Shown: one piece after another, positions 1 to 7,679 of the stretch
Numbering within the stretch: the first letter of the stretch is position 1
How the letters are laid out: each line of letters begins with the position of its first letter
Source of the DNA: Candidatus Aenigmatarchaeota archaeon
GTDB taxonomy: Archaea > Aenigmatarchaeota > Aenigmatarchaeia > QMZP01
Assembly (NCBI GenBank): GCA_016198585.1
Contig: JACQII010000013.1
Coordinates: 1 to 64,000, forward strand
Direction: 5' to 3'
Length of the DNA: 64,000 nucleotides
The notes under the pieces: model-generated
The model's database searches: none
What the model was told of the DNA's origin: nothing
What the model saw: the letters and a program-made list of their open reading frames with translations, nothing else
Made by a program: the position numbers and the translations under genes

Positions 1-15
1 CTGGTGACCGGGAGC

Positions 16-27
16 AGGTATATATGC
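16..27 (+). promoter_or_regulatory. TATA box of the first gene
   Basis: The A/T run aggtatatatgc lies about 25 bp upstream of the ATG at 47, which is the usual archaeal TATA-to-start spacing for a leaderless message. Confidence 0.6.
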
Positions 28-46
28 CCGCCGGACAATCCACCCC

Positions 47-331
47 ATGATCGCGACCCCCACCACCACGAAGCGGCACCTCTTCGTCTGCATCAACGAG
101 CGGACCGCGGACCGGCAATCGTGCGGCCCGGACGGCGGGCAGGCCATCCTCCAGGCCCTGCGCGCCCACGTCAACGAGCGCGGCCTCTTCCACCAGTACA
201 ACATCTCGAAAGTGACCTGCCTCGGCCACTGCCTCAGGGGGCCGGCTCTTGCCATCTACCCGGACGGCATCATCCTCACCCGCATCACTCCCCAGGACAT
301 CCCGGCCATCATCGAGCGCTACCTCGGCTAG
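47..331 (+). CDS. Thioredoxin-like [2Fe-2S] ferredoxin
   Basis: This 94-residue protein looks like the thioredoxin-fold [2Fe-2S] ferredoxin family (related to the NuoE and HoxE C-terminal domain). Four cysteines, C15, C26, C58 and C62, follow the family spacing of a first pair about 11 apart and a second pair of C-x3-C (VTCLGHC). It would be a small cytoplasmic electron carrier. It has its own TATA box and ends about 40 bp before the proline dehydrogenase gene, so it might pass electrons from that or another flavoenzyme. The partner is not shown by the sequence. Confidence 0.85.
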   Translation: MIATPTTTKRHLFVCINERTADRQSCGPDGGQAILQALRAHVNERGLFHQYNISKVTCLGHCLRGPALAIYPDGIILTRITPQDIPAIIERYLG

Positions 332-368
332 CCGCTCGCTTAACTAGGCCCGCCCCCAAGAATACACC

Positions 369-1163
369 ATGCTCCTCTCGCTGGTCGCCTCCCGGTGGGT
401 CGCCGGCCGGTCCGTCGCTTCGGCCATGGCCGCCGCGCGCCAGGCCCGGTTTTTCGGGATGAAGCCGATCATCAACCACCTCGGCGAGCACTACAAAGAC
501 CGGTGGAAAGTCGAGCGCGCTGTTCAGATCTACCGCGAGGTCCTCGCCTCCTCCCGCCACGAGCTGCTGAAGGCCGACCTGTCCGTGAAGCTGTCACAGC
601 TCGGCCTCCTGATTGGCAAGGGCTACTGCCTCCAGAACCTGCTGGCGCTGCTCGAGGCCGCCGACCGGGCCCACGCTGGGATCTGGCTGGACATGGAAGC
701 GCCGGCGACCATTCAGGACACGCTCGATCTCTACTTCGACGCCGCTCCTGACCACCCCCACCTCGCGGTCACCCTTCAGGCCAACCTCGAACGGACCAGG
801 AGCGACCTCCTCCATGTCCTCCGCAAGAACGGCAGGGTCCGCCTCGTCAAGGGCGCCTACCCGGGGGACTACCAGGAGTTCAGGGAGGTCGAGGCCCGCT
901 ACGCCCGCCTGCTGCGCATCCTCTTCGCGAAAGGCGACCACTTCGCGGTCGCCACGAGGAACCAGGAGCTCGTGAACCAGGCCGTGGTCCTCCAGACCCG
1001 CGCCCGCAAGGAGATGGAGTTCCAGCTCCTCCGCGGCATGAGCCGGCCGCTGAAGCGGCAGCTGCTCCGGGCAGACCAGGCCGTCGGGGAGTACATCCCC
1101 TTCGGCGACGCGGTCAGTCCATACGCGTGGCGCCGGGTCAAGGAGATCGTCCGCCGCTTCTAG
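369..1163 (+). CDS. Proline dehydrogenase (PRODH/PutA catalytic domain)
   Basis: The 264-residue protein matches the single-domain flavin-dependent proline dehydrogenase barrel, which oxidises L-proline to pyrroline-5-carboxylate. Visible landmarks in order are INHLGEH near 35-41, SVKLSQLG near 72-79, WLDME near 106-110, LQANLERT in the middle, RLVKGAY, EFQLLRGM and the C-terminal YIPFGD...PYAWRR substrate-binding segment. The family is usually about 300 residues, so this is a compact form. No P5C dehydrogenase gene follows. The neighbouring ferredoxin is a possible electron acceptor, but that is only inferred from position. Confidence 0.85.
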   Translation: MLLSLVASRWVAGRSVASAMAAARQARFFGMKPIINHLGEHYKDRWKVERAVQIYREVLASSRHELLKADLSVKLSQLGLLIGKGYCLQNLLALLEAADRAHAGIWLDMEAPATIQDTLDLYFDAAPDHPHLAVTLQANLERTRSDLLHVLRKNGRVRLVKGAYPGDYQEFREVEARYARLLRILFAKGDHFAVATRNQELVNQAVVLQTRARKEMEFQLLRGMSRPLKRQLLRADQAVGEYIPFGDAVSPYAWRRVKEIVRRF

Positions 1164-1210
1164 CCGCCAGTCCAGAGGCTGATTCGTGCAATCGCCGAAC
1201 CCCACGCGCG

Positions 1211-1220
1211 CCTTTTTAAG
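1211..1220 (+). promoter_or_regulatory. TATA box deciding the acyl-CoA ligase start
   Basis: The motif cctttttaag sits 27 bp upstream of the ATG at 1243. It favours that ATG over the in-frame one at 1186, which lies upstream of the TATA box. Confidence 0.65.
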
Positions 1221-1242
1221 CCTTTCCCGGGCAATCACTGGT

Positions 1243-2862
1243 ATGACCGACCAAATCCAGGCAGCGCACGCTCTTTCTGTCCCCTGGGAAGGCAGCCGCT
1301 ACGAGACCCTCGCCGACCTGCTCCTCCGCCAGCGCGACCGGCCGCTCCTCTCCTTCTTCGACGATGACGCCGGCACGCGCCAGTCCTTCACCGTCCAGCA
1401 GTTCCGCGAGCGAGCCTTCAGAGCGGCCGGTCTCCTGGAGTCGCTCGGCGTCACGCGCGGCGACAAGGTCTCCACGGTCTTCGAGAACCATCCGGACGTA
1501 CTCACGGTCTTCTTCGCGACCTGGATCCTGGGAGCGGTCGCCGTCCCGATCTCCGTCCTCGAGGACGACGGCCGCAAGCGCTTCATCAACGAGAACGCTG
1601 AAGTCAGCGTCATGGTCGTCCAGGACCGCTTCGCCGACCTGGTCCCCGCGATCCGGACGCTCAGCATCCGCCACGTGGTCGTCGCAGGGAACGAGGACTT
1701 CGATCGTGAGCTCGCCCGCTTCCCGGCTTCTGCGGCGGCCGCTGCCCGGACCGGCGACGAGGCCCTAATCGTCTACACCTCCGGGACGACGGGACTGCCG
1801 AAAGGCGTGGTCCTGACGCACGAGCAGATGCTGGCCGACGCCGAGGGCATCCGCCGCCACTTCCAGTTCGGGGAAGGCCACCGCTTCATGTGCGTCCTGC
1901 CCCTCCACCACGTCAACGGCATCATCGTCACGACGGTCACGCCGCTCTACGTCGGCGGCTCGATCGTCCTGAACAGGCGCTTCCGGACCAGCACGTTCTG
2001 GCAGCGCATCGCCGAGGAGCGCGTGCAGACCGTTTCCGTCGTCCCCACGCTGCTGCAGTTCCTTCTGGAGAAAGACCTTCCCCGGGGAGACGTCTCCTGT
2101 CTGCAGACCATCATCTGCGGCGCCGGTCCCCTGACAGTGGAGCTCGCGAAGGCCTTCGAGACCCGCTTCGGCCGCAGGATCACCCACGGTTACGGCCTCT
2201 CCGAATCGACCTGCTATTCGTGCTACCTCCCTACTGAGCTCACTCAGGAAGAGCACGAGCGCTGGATGCGCGACTTCGGCTTCCCCTCGATCGGCGTGCC
2301 CATCGCGCCGAACGAGATGGCCATCCACGACCCTTCCGGGCATGAGCTGGGCGAGGACGAACGGGGCGAGATCGTGATCCGCGGCAAGAACATCATGCAG
2401 GGCTACTTCAAGAGGCCGGACGCGAACCAGGAAACGTTCAAGCACCGGTGGTTCCGGTCGGGCGATGAGGGCTTCTATCGGACGGACGCGCGCGGCCGGA
2501 AGTTCTTCTTCATCACCGGCCGCCTCAAGGAGCTGATCATCCGGGGCGGCGAGAACATTTCCCCGCTCGAGATCGACGAGGTCCTCCAGTCCATCCAGGG
2601 CGTCCGCGGCATCGCCGTCGGCTTCGAGAACAAGTGGTACGGCGAGGAGGTCGGCGCGGTCGTCCAGCTCCTCAACGGGATGCCGGTCAGCCCCGAGGAG
2701 ATCCTCCGCCGGTGCGCCGAGCGGCTCTCGTTCTTCAAGCGGCCCAAGGTGGTCAAGTTCGTCGACACGATCCCCGTGACGTCGACCGGGAAGTACCAGC
2801 GGATCAAACTGAAGCCGCTGTTCGCGGAGTTCCACGAGACCCAGTTCCGGGAGCGGCCATGA
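1243..2862 (+). CDS. AMP-forming acyl-CoA synthetase/ligase (ANL superfamily)
   Basis: The 539-residue enzyme should activate a carboxylic acid with ATP to an acyl-adenylate and transfer it to CoA. The P-loop YTSGTTGLPKG lies near residue 177, GYGLSES near 317, the hinge GRLKELIIRGGENISP near 425, and the C-terminal catalytic lysine in STGKYQR near 516. Length and motif order are normal for the family. The acid substrate cannot be read from the sequence. The stop codon overlaps the start of the gamma-carbonic anhydrase-like gene (ATGA), so the two are co-transcribed and translationally coupled. The start follows the TATA box at 1211-1220. Confidence 0.9.
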   Translation: MTDQIQAAHALSVPWEGSRYETLADLLLRQRDRPLLSFFDDDAGTRQSFTVQQFRERAFRAAGLLESLGVTRGDKVSTVFENHPDVLTVFFATWILGAVAVPISVLEDDGRKRFINENAEVSVMVVQDRFADLVPAIRTLSIRHVVVAGNEDFDRELARFPASAAAAARTGDEALIVYTSGTTGLPKGVVLTHEQMLADAEGIRRHFQFGEGHRFMCVLPLHHVNGIIVTTVTPLYVGGSIVLNRRFRTSTFWQRIAEERVQTVSVVPTLLQFLLEKDLPRGDVSCLQTIICGAGPLTVELAKAFETRFGRRITHGYGLSESTCYSCYLPTELTQEEHERWMRDFGFPSIGVPIAPNEMAIHDPSGHELGEDERGEIVIRGKNIMQGYFKRPDANQETFKHRWFRSGDEGFYRTDARGRKFFFITGRLKELIIRGGENISPLEIDEVLQSIQGVRGIAVGFENKWYGEEVGAVVQLLNGMPVSPEEILRRCAERLSFFKRPKVVKFVDTIPVTSTGKYQRIKLKPLFAEFHETQFRERP

Positions 2863-3359
2863 TCCGGCCCTTCGGCGGCAGACGGCCGCAGGTCCACGGC
2901 GGCGTCTACATCGCCGAGTCCGCGGAGATCATCGGCGACGTCATGATCGGCCGCGGCAGCTCGATCTGGCCCGGCGTCGTCATCCGCGGGGACGAGTCCC
3001 CGGTGACGATCGGCGAGCACTCGAACGTCCAGGACAACTCGGTCATCCACTGCTGCGAGACCCTCCCGACGATCATCAAGGACTACGTCACCCTCGGCCA
3101 CGGGGTGATCGCGCACTCGACGACCGTCAACAGCGACTGCCTGATCGGGATGGGCGCGATCCTGCTGAATGGCAGCGAGATCGGCGAGCGCTGCATCATC
3201 GGCGCCGGCACCCTGGTCAAGGAGGGCCAGGTCATCCCCCCGGGAAGCCTGGCCGTGGGCGTGCCAGCCCGGGTCGTCCGCCCGCTGGAGGACAAGGACA
3301 TTGCCAAGATCAGGAACAACGCCCTCGAGTACGTGCGGCTCATGAAGAAGTACCTCTGA
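2859..3359 (+). CDS. Gamma-class carbonic anhydrase-like hexapeptide protein
   Basis: The 166-residue protein has the left-handed beta-helix pattern of repeated hexapeptides (for example IIGDVMIGRGSSIWPGVVIRG) and the three zinc-ligand histidines of the gamma-carbonic anhydrase/YrdA group, H64, H81 and H86. It could hydrate CO2, or be one of the uncharacterised homologues that accompany acyl-CoA ligases. It begins inside the stop codon of the ligase (ATGA overlap), so the two products are made together. The substrate link with the ligase is unknown. Confidence 0.85.
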   Translation: MIRPFGGRRPQVHGGVYIAESAEIIGDVMIGRGSSIWPGVVIRGDESPVTIGEHSNVQDNSVIHCCETLPTIIKDYVTLGHGVIAHSTTVNSDCLIGMGAILLNGSEIGERCIIGAGTLVKEGQVIPPGSLAVGVPARVVRPLEDKDIAKIRNNALEYVRLMKKYL

Positions 3360-3368
3360 CGTGGAAGG

Positions 3369-3378
3369 CTTTTATTGC
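3369..3378 (+). promoter_or_regulatory. TATA box for gene at 3399
   Basis: The tract cttttattgc is centred about 26 bp before the ATG at 3399, which supports that start and not the ATG at 3375. Confidence 0.5.
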
Positions 3379-3398
3379 TTTTCACGAAGCATATACCT

Positions 3399-3854
3399 AT
3401 GAAGGGCACGTTCCATCGCTACCTCCGCTCGCTGGTCGAGGCCGGCGACAAGCAACCCCATCGCAGCCTCTTTTCCTACTACGTCGAACTGCACTTTCAT
3501 GATCCTCTCTGCAAGCAGATGTGGGGCAACTTCTCCGTCGAGGAGCTGCAGGAGTACGACGGCGCCCGCGCGAAGGTCGTGACCAGGGCAAGGAAGGCCA
3601 CCAAGGAAGCGGCGGGCATGGTCGCTCTCACCGAGGTCGGCTGGCAGGGGACGCTTCGCGTCCCTGGGATCACGCCTCCGTACCTGGAGGTGGCGTCCAG
3701 CCTGGCCGGTCAGAGGCCGGACGACCTGCCGCCGACTGCCCCCGAACGTATCGATCTGCCGCTGGAGAAGGCAGCGACAGGATGGAGGTACCCTCTGGAC
3801 ATGGGCCTCGACACCGAGAGGCCGCTCTCCATTGATTGTGACCTTGTCGAGTGA
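3399..3854 (+). CDS. Hypothetical protein, 151 aa
   Basis: I do not recognise this family. The protein is soluble, lacks a signal peptide and cysteine motifs, and has a basic N-terminal part (residues 1-70, KVVTRARKATKEA) followed by an acidic, proline-containing C-terminal half ending DCDLVE. The ATG at 3399 is placed correctly behind a TATA-like tract. The gene is single and converges on the Nudix gene on the other strand, 29 bp away. Confidence 0.6.
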   Translation: MKGTFHRYLRSLVEAGDKQPHRSLFSYYVELHFHDPLCKQMWGNFSVEELQEYDGARAKVVTRARKATKEAAGMVALTEVGWQGTLRVPGITPPYLEVASSLAGQRPDDLPPTAPERIDLPLEKAATGWRYPLDMGLDTERPLSIDCDLVE

Positions 3855-3883
3855 CAGGCCTCGCTTGAAATATGCGCTTCGCG

Positions 3884-4615
3884 CTATTCAGGCGGCTTCA
3901 TACCGAGGCGGATCCGCTCATCCGACAGGACCACGTCCCCGGGCTTGATCAGGGCGAAGCCTTCTGCCTGATGCGCGAGTTCGAGCAGTACCTGGCACGC
4001 GGGAGTGAAATCCGTGCTGCGTTCCATAGCCTCTTCCAGCCGAAGGTAGTGGGGCTGCACCGCGTCAGAGGCGCCCCCCTTCGGTCGGATCGCGGACCGT
4101 GGAAGCAGGTCCGCCACCTGGCCGACGTACGCCTTTCCTGAGTCCCTATAATAGAGCCAGACATAGCCATCCCGCGGGTCATACAGCGAGACCACGGGCC
4201 CGCGGCGCTTCAACACCGGATGGGGAGAAAGGTTATTAAATTGTCCTCCGTCCCCAAATTCAGTCTTGACGCCAGTCTCTTCGAGAACTTCCCGTCGCGC
4301 GGTGTGGAAGTGTGCGAGATTAAAGAAGGCCTGGCTCCGCCGCTGGACGTCGTCGGATGTAAGCAACGCTTCTGCCTCGGGTGTCAGTTGGCGGCGGTAT
4401 CCGTCGAGGTCATCCTTTCTCACCCCGCCACCAGGGAGCACCAACTGGCGGGCGCGCATCGGATCGTCCGGCTTCGCCCGGATGGCGACGAGGAGATCTT
4501 TCCCGTCGCCGGTCTCGCGCGTCACGTATCCCCACGCGACCATGCGGTACCCGTCCTGGGGCAGCCCAGAGAACTCGGGGCTGGTCAGGACGTCGCTGAA
4601 TTGGTATCGTTTCAT
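3884..4615 (-). CDS. Nudix-type protein with an insertion inside the Nudix box
   Basis: The 243-residue protein carries both halves of a Nudix box: PGGGVRKDD near 61-69 and TARREVLEETG at 105-115, with the metal-binding REVLEE glutamates intact. In ordinary Nudix enzymes these halves are about 14 residues apart. Here a helical insert of about 30 residues (LDGYRRQLTPEAEALLTSDD and following) separates them. It probably hydrolyses a nucleoside-diphosphate-linked compound. The substrate is unknown. A TATA box (cttataag, 4648-4655) lies upstream on this strand. Confidence 0.75.
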   Translation of the reverse strand: MKRYQFSDVLTSPEFSGLPQDGYRMVAWGYVTRETGDGKDLLVAIRAKPDDPMRARQLVLPGGGVRKDDLDGYRRQLTPEAEALLTSDDVQRRSQAFFNLAHFHTARREVLEETGVKTEFGDGGQFNNLSPHPVLKRRGPVVSLYDPRDGYVWLYYRDSGKAYVGQVADLLPRSAIRPKGGASDAVQPHYLRLEEAMERSTDFTPACQVLLELAHQAEGFALIKPGDVVLSDERIRLGMKPPE

Positions 4616-4763
4616 GAGACACCGATATTTCGATTAGAAGAGAAAGACTTATAAGCCCCACTGCCTGCCGATTCCATTCCTGGGAGCCGGGAGCGTTCGC
4701 GCGCTGCTCCAAGCCTGCCTATCCTTCCGCCACGCCCCTCCGGAACGCCACGAGGCACCGAAA

Positions 4764-4774
4764 GCTTTTTATAG
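4764..4774 (+). promoter_or_regulatory. TATA box of gene at 4804
   Basis: The motif gctttttatag is a strong archaeal TATA box. Transcription would start near 4795, inside the palindrome at 4780-4800. Confidence 0.55.
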
Positions 4775-4779
4775 TCTAT

Positions 4780-4800
4780 TGTCACTTTATAATAGTGACA
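4780..4800. promoter_or_regulatory. Palindromic operator candidate over the transcription start
   Basis: Perfect 7-bp inverted arms TGTCACT and AGTGACA flank a 7-bp A/T core (TTATAAT). The element lies between the TATA box and the ATG at 4804, where a bound dimeric repressor would block initiation. It also contains a GTG that could be mistaken for an earlier start codon. Confidence 0.55.
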
Positions 4801-4803
4801 TTT

Positions 4804-5184
4804 ATGTATCGTGGCCATGCAGGACATCGGGACTTCTGGATCCCCTTAGCAGGCCCACTCGAGCGCCAGCAACTCCTGACCAGGCTGAAGGAAGTGTATG
4901 CGAACCAGGATCTGGGCACGGGAGACTACCGCTCCATAGCACCGGTTGACTCCGGCGTGGCGGCGGCCTTCTGCACGAAACACGAGCTGCCCTTCAATCC
5001 TGATCGCCGCTACACGGTAAACGCCCTGACGCGCGCCTTGGGCAAGGCATATCTGCCGCGGAGCACGCCTTCCTTGAAGGCCCAGTACATCCGCCTGATG
5101 GAAGAAGCTGAAGGGCAGAGCGCTCCCCGAAGCTCGCTCGCCGGTGACGCCGGTCCGATCGACCAGCAAGGCACGCTCTTCTAG
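4804..5184 (+). CDS. Hypothetical protein, 126 aa
   Basis: I do not recognise the family. The protein is soluble and helical in its middle part (LERQQLLTRLKEVYANQD, VNALTRALGKAYLPRS). The C-terminus is polar and ends QQGTLF. The ATG at 4804 is preferred to the in-frame GTG at 4795, which lies inside the palindromic operator. That palindrome implies repressor control, so this may be a conditionally expressed or autoregulated protein. Confidence 0.55.
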   Translation: MYRGHAGHRDFWIPLAGPLERQQLLTRLKEVYANQDLGTGDYRSIAPVDSGVAAAFCTKHELPFNPDRRYTVNALTRALGKAYLPRSTPSLKAQYIRLMEEAEGQSAPRSSLAGDAGPIDQQGTLF

Positions 5185-5197
5185 GTGCAGCTGCATC

Positions 5198-5306
5198 GTT
5201 CCAGGCACGCGGAACAATCCCGCGGCTAACCGTTCCGGTCTGTTGCAGCCGCCGCTTTCATAGGTGAAACGCTACAGTCCAGAATATCAATCGCACAAGG
5301 AGGTGA
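5198..5306 (+). promoter_or_regulatory. Structured 5' leader with strong Shine-Dalgarno site
   Basis: The SD aaggaggtga at 5297-5306 sits 6 bp before the ATG at 5313. Upstream, GTTCC (5198-5202), CGGAAC (5210-5215) and GTTCCG (5232-5237) could form two mutually exclusive stems. TTTCA-tagg-TGAAA (5256-5269) is a further small hairpin. Most single genes in this window look leaderless, so a structured leader is notable. Confidence 0.45.
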
Positions 5307-5312
5307 TTACCT

Positions 5313-5801
5313 ATGAAGAACAAGTACATGGCTGCAGCGAGCCTCTTCGCCGTCCTCGCCATCATGGCGGGCAGCGGAGTCGCCCAGGCAGAAGGCATCG
5401 CCCGCACCGAGCCGTCGAGGCTCGAGCGGCTGCGCAACCTGATGCCCCAAAGCATCGAGGAGGTCCGCCAGCAGCTAGGAGAAGAGGCCACCACGGCCGT
5501 CATCTGGGACCACACCCACACACACTACGCTGTCCTGACGTACGGCAATGGCCACTTCGTCGGCGAGGCCCATGACCTCGTGCCGCACCCCGATCACCCA
5601 CAGGAAGGCAAGCAGATCTGGGGAGTCTACGGCAATGGCAAGTGGGCAGCGTTCGTCGATGGGAACGGCCTGGACAACCTGGTCTACGGCGCCTACAAGG
5701 ACGTCGAATGGAGAGGCCAGGACCTCACCCTGTGGACCCTGCACAACTTCATGAACGACGCAGTGGCTTGGGGTCTGGGAGTCGGGCTGTTCAGCGAGTA
5801 A
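5313..5801 (+). CDS. Secreted protein, 162 aa, unknown function
   Basis: An N-terminal Sec signal peptide (KNKYMAAASLFAVLAIMAG...AQA, cleavage near residue 26) is followed by a mature domain rich in aromatic residues, His and Gly, with HTHTHY near 67-72 and repeated YGNGHF/YGNGKWAAF segments that look like a small beta-sheet fold. I do not recognise a named family. It should be exported, and the HTHTH stretch might bind metal. The perfect SD and a possibly structured leader suggest post-transcriptional control. Confidence 0.65.
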   Translation: MKNKYMAAASLFAVLAIMAGSGVAQAEGIARTEPSRLERLRNLMPQSIEEVRQQLGEEATTAVIWDHTHTHYAVLTYGNGHFVGEAHDLVPHPDHPQEGKQIWGVYGNGKWAAFVDGNGLDNLVYGAYKDVEWRGQDLTLWTLHNFMNDAVAWGLGVGLFSE

Positions 5802-5858
5802 GCACGTGACTGGGCGTGAGGTGCGCGCGCACCGATGACCGGCCTCACTCATTCTCTC

Positions 5859-6779
5859 TCATCCCTTCCCGAAGATCAGCGCCAGCAGGGCCTTCTCCAC
5901 GTGCAGGCGGTTCTCGGCCTGGTCGAAGATGATCGACCGCGGACCGTCCATCACCTCGGAGGCGATCTCCTGGCCGCGATGTGCAGGGAGGTCGTGCATC
6001 ACCAGGGCGCGCGGGGCGTGCGCCAGCAGCTGCCGGTTCACCTGGTACGGCCGCAACGCGCGCTCGCGCGCCGCTGCCTGAGCTTCCTCCCCCATCGAGA
6101 CCCAGGTGTCCGTGTACACCACGTCTGCCCCGGTCGCCGCCTGGACGGGGTCCGTGACCAACCAGAGCTGGGCGCCGGTCGTCGCGGCGTTCTTCCGGAA
6201 GTCGGCGACCACTTCAGGGCGCGGGCCATAGCCCTTCGGGCTCGCGACGGCCAGGTGGACCCCGAGCTTGGAGCAGGCGTGCATGAGCGAGTGGGTGATA
6301 TTGTTGTTGCCATCGCCGACAAACGCCAGTTTCAGGCCGCGGAGCCGGCCGAGCTTCTCCTCGATGGTGAACAGGTCGGTGAGAGCCTGGCAGGGGTGGA
6401 ACAGGTCGGTCAGCCCGTTGATGACCGGGACATCGGCAGTAGCGGCCATCTCCACCAGGTCGGCGTGGGCAAAGAGCCGCGCCACGATCCCGTCGCAGTA
6501 CCGGGAAAGCACCCGGGCCGTATCCGCAATGGTCTCGCCCCGCGAGACCTGGGCGTCGTGGAACTCCAGGTAGATGTCGTCCCCGCCGAGCTGGTTGATC
6601 CCCACCTCGAACGAGACCCGTGTCCGCGTCGAGGGTTTCGCGAACAGCATCACGAGGGTCTTGTTCTTGAGCTGCGTGCCGAACGGCCGCCTCTTGAACG
6701 CCCGCGTCCGGTCGAAGACGGCCTTGATCTCCTGCGCGCTCAGGTCCTGGACCGACAGCAGGTCTTTCCCCGCAAGCAT
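5859..6779 (-). CDS. argF: Ornithine carbamoyltransferase
   Basis: The 306-residue protein has the carbamoyl-phosphate site STRTR, the HPCQ motif and the ornithine-loop SMG (DTWVSMGEE) of ornithine carbamoyltransferase, which interconverts ornithine plus carbamoyl phosphate and citrulline. The usual HCLP ornithine-contact motif reads HDLPAHRG, so the cysteine is replaced by aspartate. Length is normal. A TATA box (cttataag, 6800-6807) lies 25 bp upstream. With the carbamate kinase gene at 7680-8594 on the same strand it could run the last steps of arginine or citrulline breakdown, or make citrulline. Confidence 0.88.
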   Translation of the reverse strand: MLAGKDLLSVQDLSAQEIKAVFDRTRAFKRRPFGTQLKNKTLVMLFAKPSTRTRVSFEVGINQLGGDDIYLEFHDAQVSRGETIADTARVLSRYCDGIVARLFAHADLVEMAATADVPVINGLTDLFHPCQALTDLFTIEEKLGRLRGLKLAFVGDGNNNITHSLMHACSKLGVHLAVASPKGYGPRPEVVADFRKNAATTGAQLWLVTDPVQAATGADVVYTDTWVSMGEEAQAAARERALRPYQVNRQLLAHAPRALVMHDLPAHRGQEIASEVMDGPRSIIFDQAENRLHVEKALLALIFGKG

Positions 6780-6901
6780 ACAATATTGTTGGCGTAGCGC
6801 TTATAAGAGACTTGCCGCCGGTGGAGAAACGACAGCACGACTTCCTACGCCACACACGCAGAACCCCACGGTAATCGTGTGATGAATGGGGTTTCCAAGA
6901 T

Positions 6902-7168
6902 TCAAACCTTTCCCCCTTTAAGGGAGTAGTAGACTTCCAGTAATCGGTGGATTTCGTCAATCCGTTCCCGGCGGATGCCGACACAATCCCCTTTCTTCGC
7001 AAAGAGAAGACCGTCCTTCACCATAGCTTTCACGATACGGAGGGCTTCGTTCCGGAGGTGTGGGGGAAGCGATTTTACCGCAAAGTGTACATTGATGTAC
7101 TGCTCCCGCTTCCTTGAAATGTTATGGACAACGATGGCCCTGATCTGCTCCTCTGTGAGAGAAATCAT
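6902..7168 (-). CDS. Small winged-helix-like protein, 88 aa
   Basis: The protein begins MISLTEEQIRAIVVHNISRK and has a helix-rich pattern (RNEALRIVKAMVKDGLLFAKKGDCVGIRRERIDEIHRLLEVYY) with a likely wing between helices. It resembles a minimal winged-helix DNA-binding protein, but I cannot name the family. The start at 7168 is chosen because the upstream ATG at 7201 lies only about 4 bp from the TATA box at 7201-7209. It is divergent from the HTH gene at 7233 and shares that TATA region. It is more A/T-rich than its neighbours. Confidence 0.6.
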   Translation of the reverse strand: MISLTEEQIRAIVVHNISRKREQYINVHFAVKSLPPHLRNEALRIVKAMVKDGLLFAKKGDCVGIRRERIDEIHRLLEVYYSLKGGKV

Positions 7169-7200
7169 AAGTAACGATGAAGATACTTTAGAGGTACTCA

Positions 7201-7209
7201 TTTATATAC
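7201..7209. promoter_or_regulatory. Shared TATA box of a divergent gene pair
   Basis: The tract tttatatac reads as a TATA box on both strands. It is about 28 bp from the ATG at 7233 on the plus strand and about 37 bp from the ATG at 7168 on the minus strand. No second TATA box is visible between the genes. Confidence 0.6.
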
Positions 7210-7217
7210 TTTAGGTT

Positions 7218-7237
7218 CTCATAATATGTATTATGAG
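7218..7237. promoter_or_regulatory. Palindrome overlapping the start codon at 7233
   Basis: The 9-bp arms CTCATAATA and TATTATGAG are perfect inverted repeats around TG. The element lies between the TATA box and codon 2 of the HTH gene, which is a typical place for an autorepressor operator. Confidence 0.55.
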
Positions 7238-7622
7238 CACAAGGATACAACAGGTGTTCTCGAAGAAAGGAAACGTTGATACTGGTCATATGACTCCTCC
7301 TCATTCCCTCATCCTTGACTTCCTCGGCGAAGGCACGATCAACAGGGTGGTAGACTACCTGATGGAAAAAAGGCCGTTTGACTCCACCAAAGAGGAGATC
7401 ATGAAGGAAACGGGAGTCTCGAGAAATACGTTCTTCCGTGTCTGGGGGCAGATAGAACAGTTCCACATGGTCAGAAAGGTGCGGACCGTGGGAAGGGCAT
7501 CTCTCTATCTGCTGAACGACGATAGTCCGGTGGTTAAAAAGTTATTGGAGCTTGAACGCGCTCTTATTGAGGAGCATCTAAACGAGAACGCTCCAAAAGT
7601 ACGTTCTATTGCCGCCCGGTAA
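7233..7622 (+). CDS. HTH transcriptional regulator, 129 aa
   Basis: Residues about 35-105 form a winged-helix pattern: INRVVDYLMEKRPFDSTKEEIMKETGVSRNTFFRVWGQIEQFHMVRKVRTVGRASLYLLN, with the recognition helix around VSRNTFFRVW. The C-terminal helix (KKLLELERALIEEHL) may dimerise. The start at 7233 is about 28 bp from the TATA box. It overlaps a palindrome, so the protein probably controls its own gene and the divergent one. It lies between ornithine carbamoyltransferase and carbamate kinase and could regulate them; that is a guess from position. Confidence 0.75.
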   Translation: MSTRIQQVFSKKGNVDTGHMTPPHSLILDFLGEGTINRVVDYLMEKRPFDSTKEEIMKETGVSRNTFFRVWGQIEQFHMVRKVRTVGRASLYLLNDDSPVVKKLLELERALIEEHLNENAPKVRSIAAR

Positions 7623-7679
7623 TGGTGGCAAGCGTGATAGGGAAACTCCAGAATCGATGGGGTGAGCGAGTCAGGCACG

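Noticed and set aside
4795-4803. GTG start three codons upstream of the ATG at 4804.
   Set aside because: It lies inside the palindromic operator, at the predicted transcription start.
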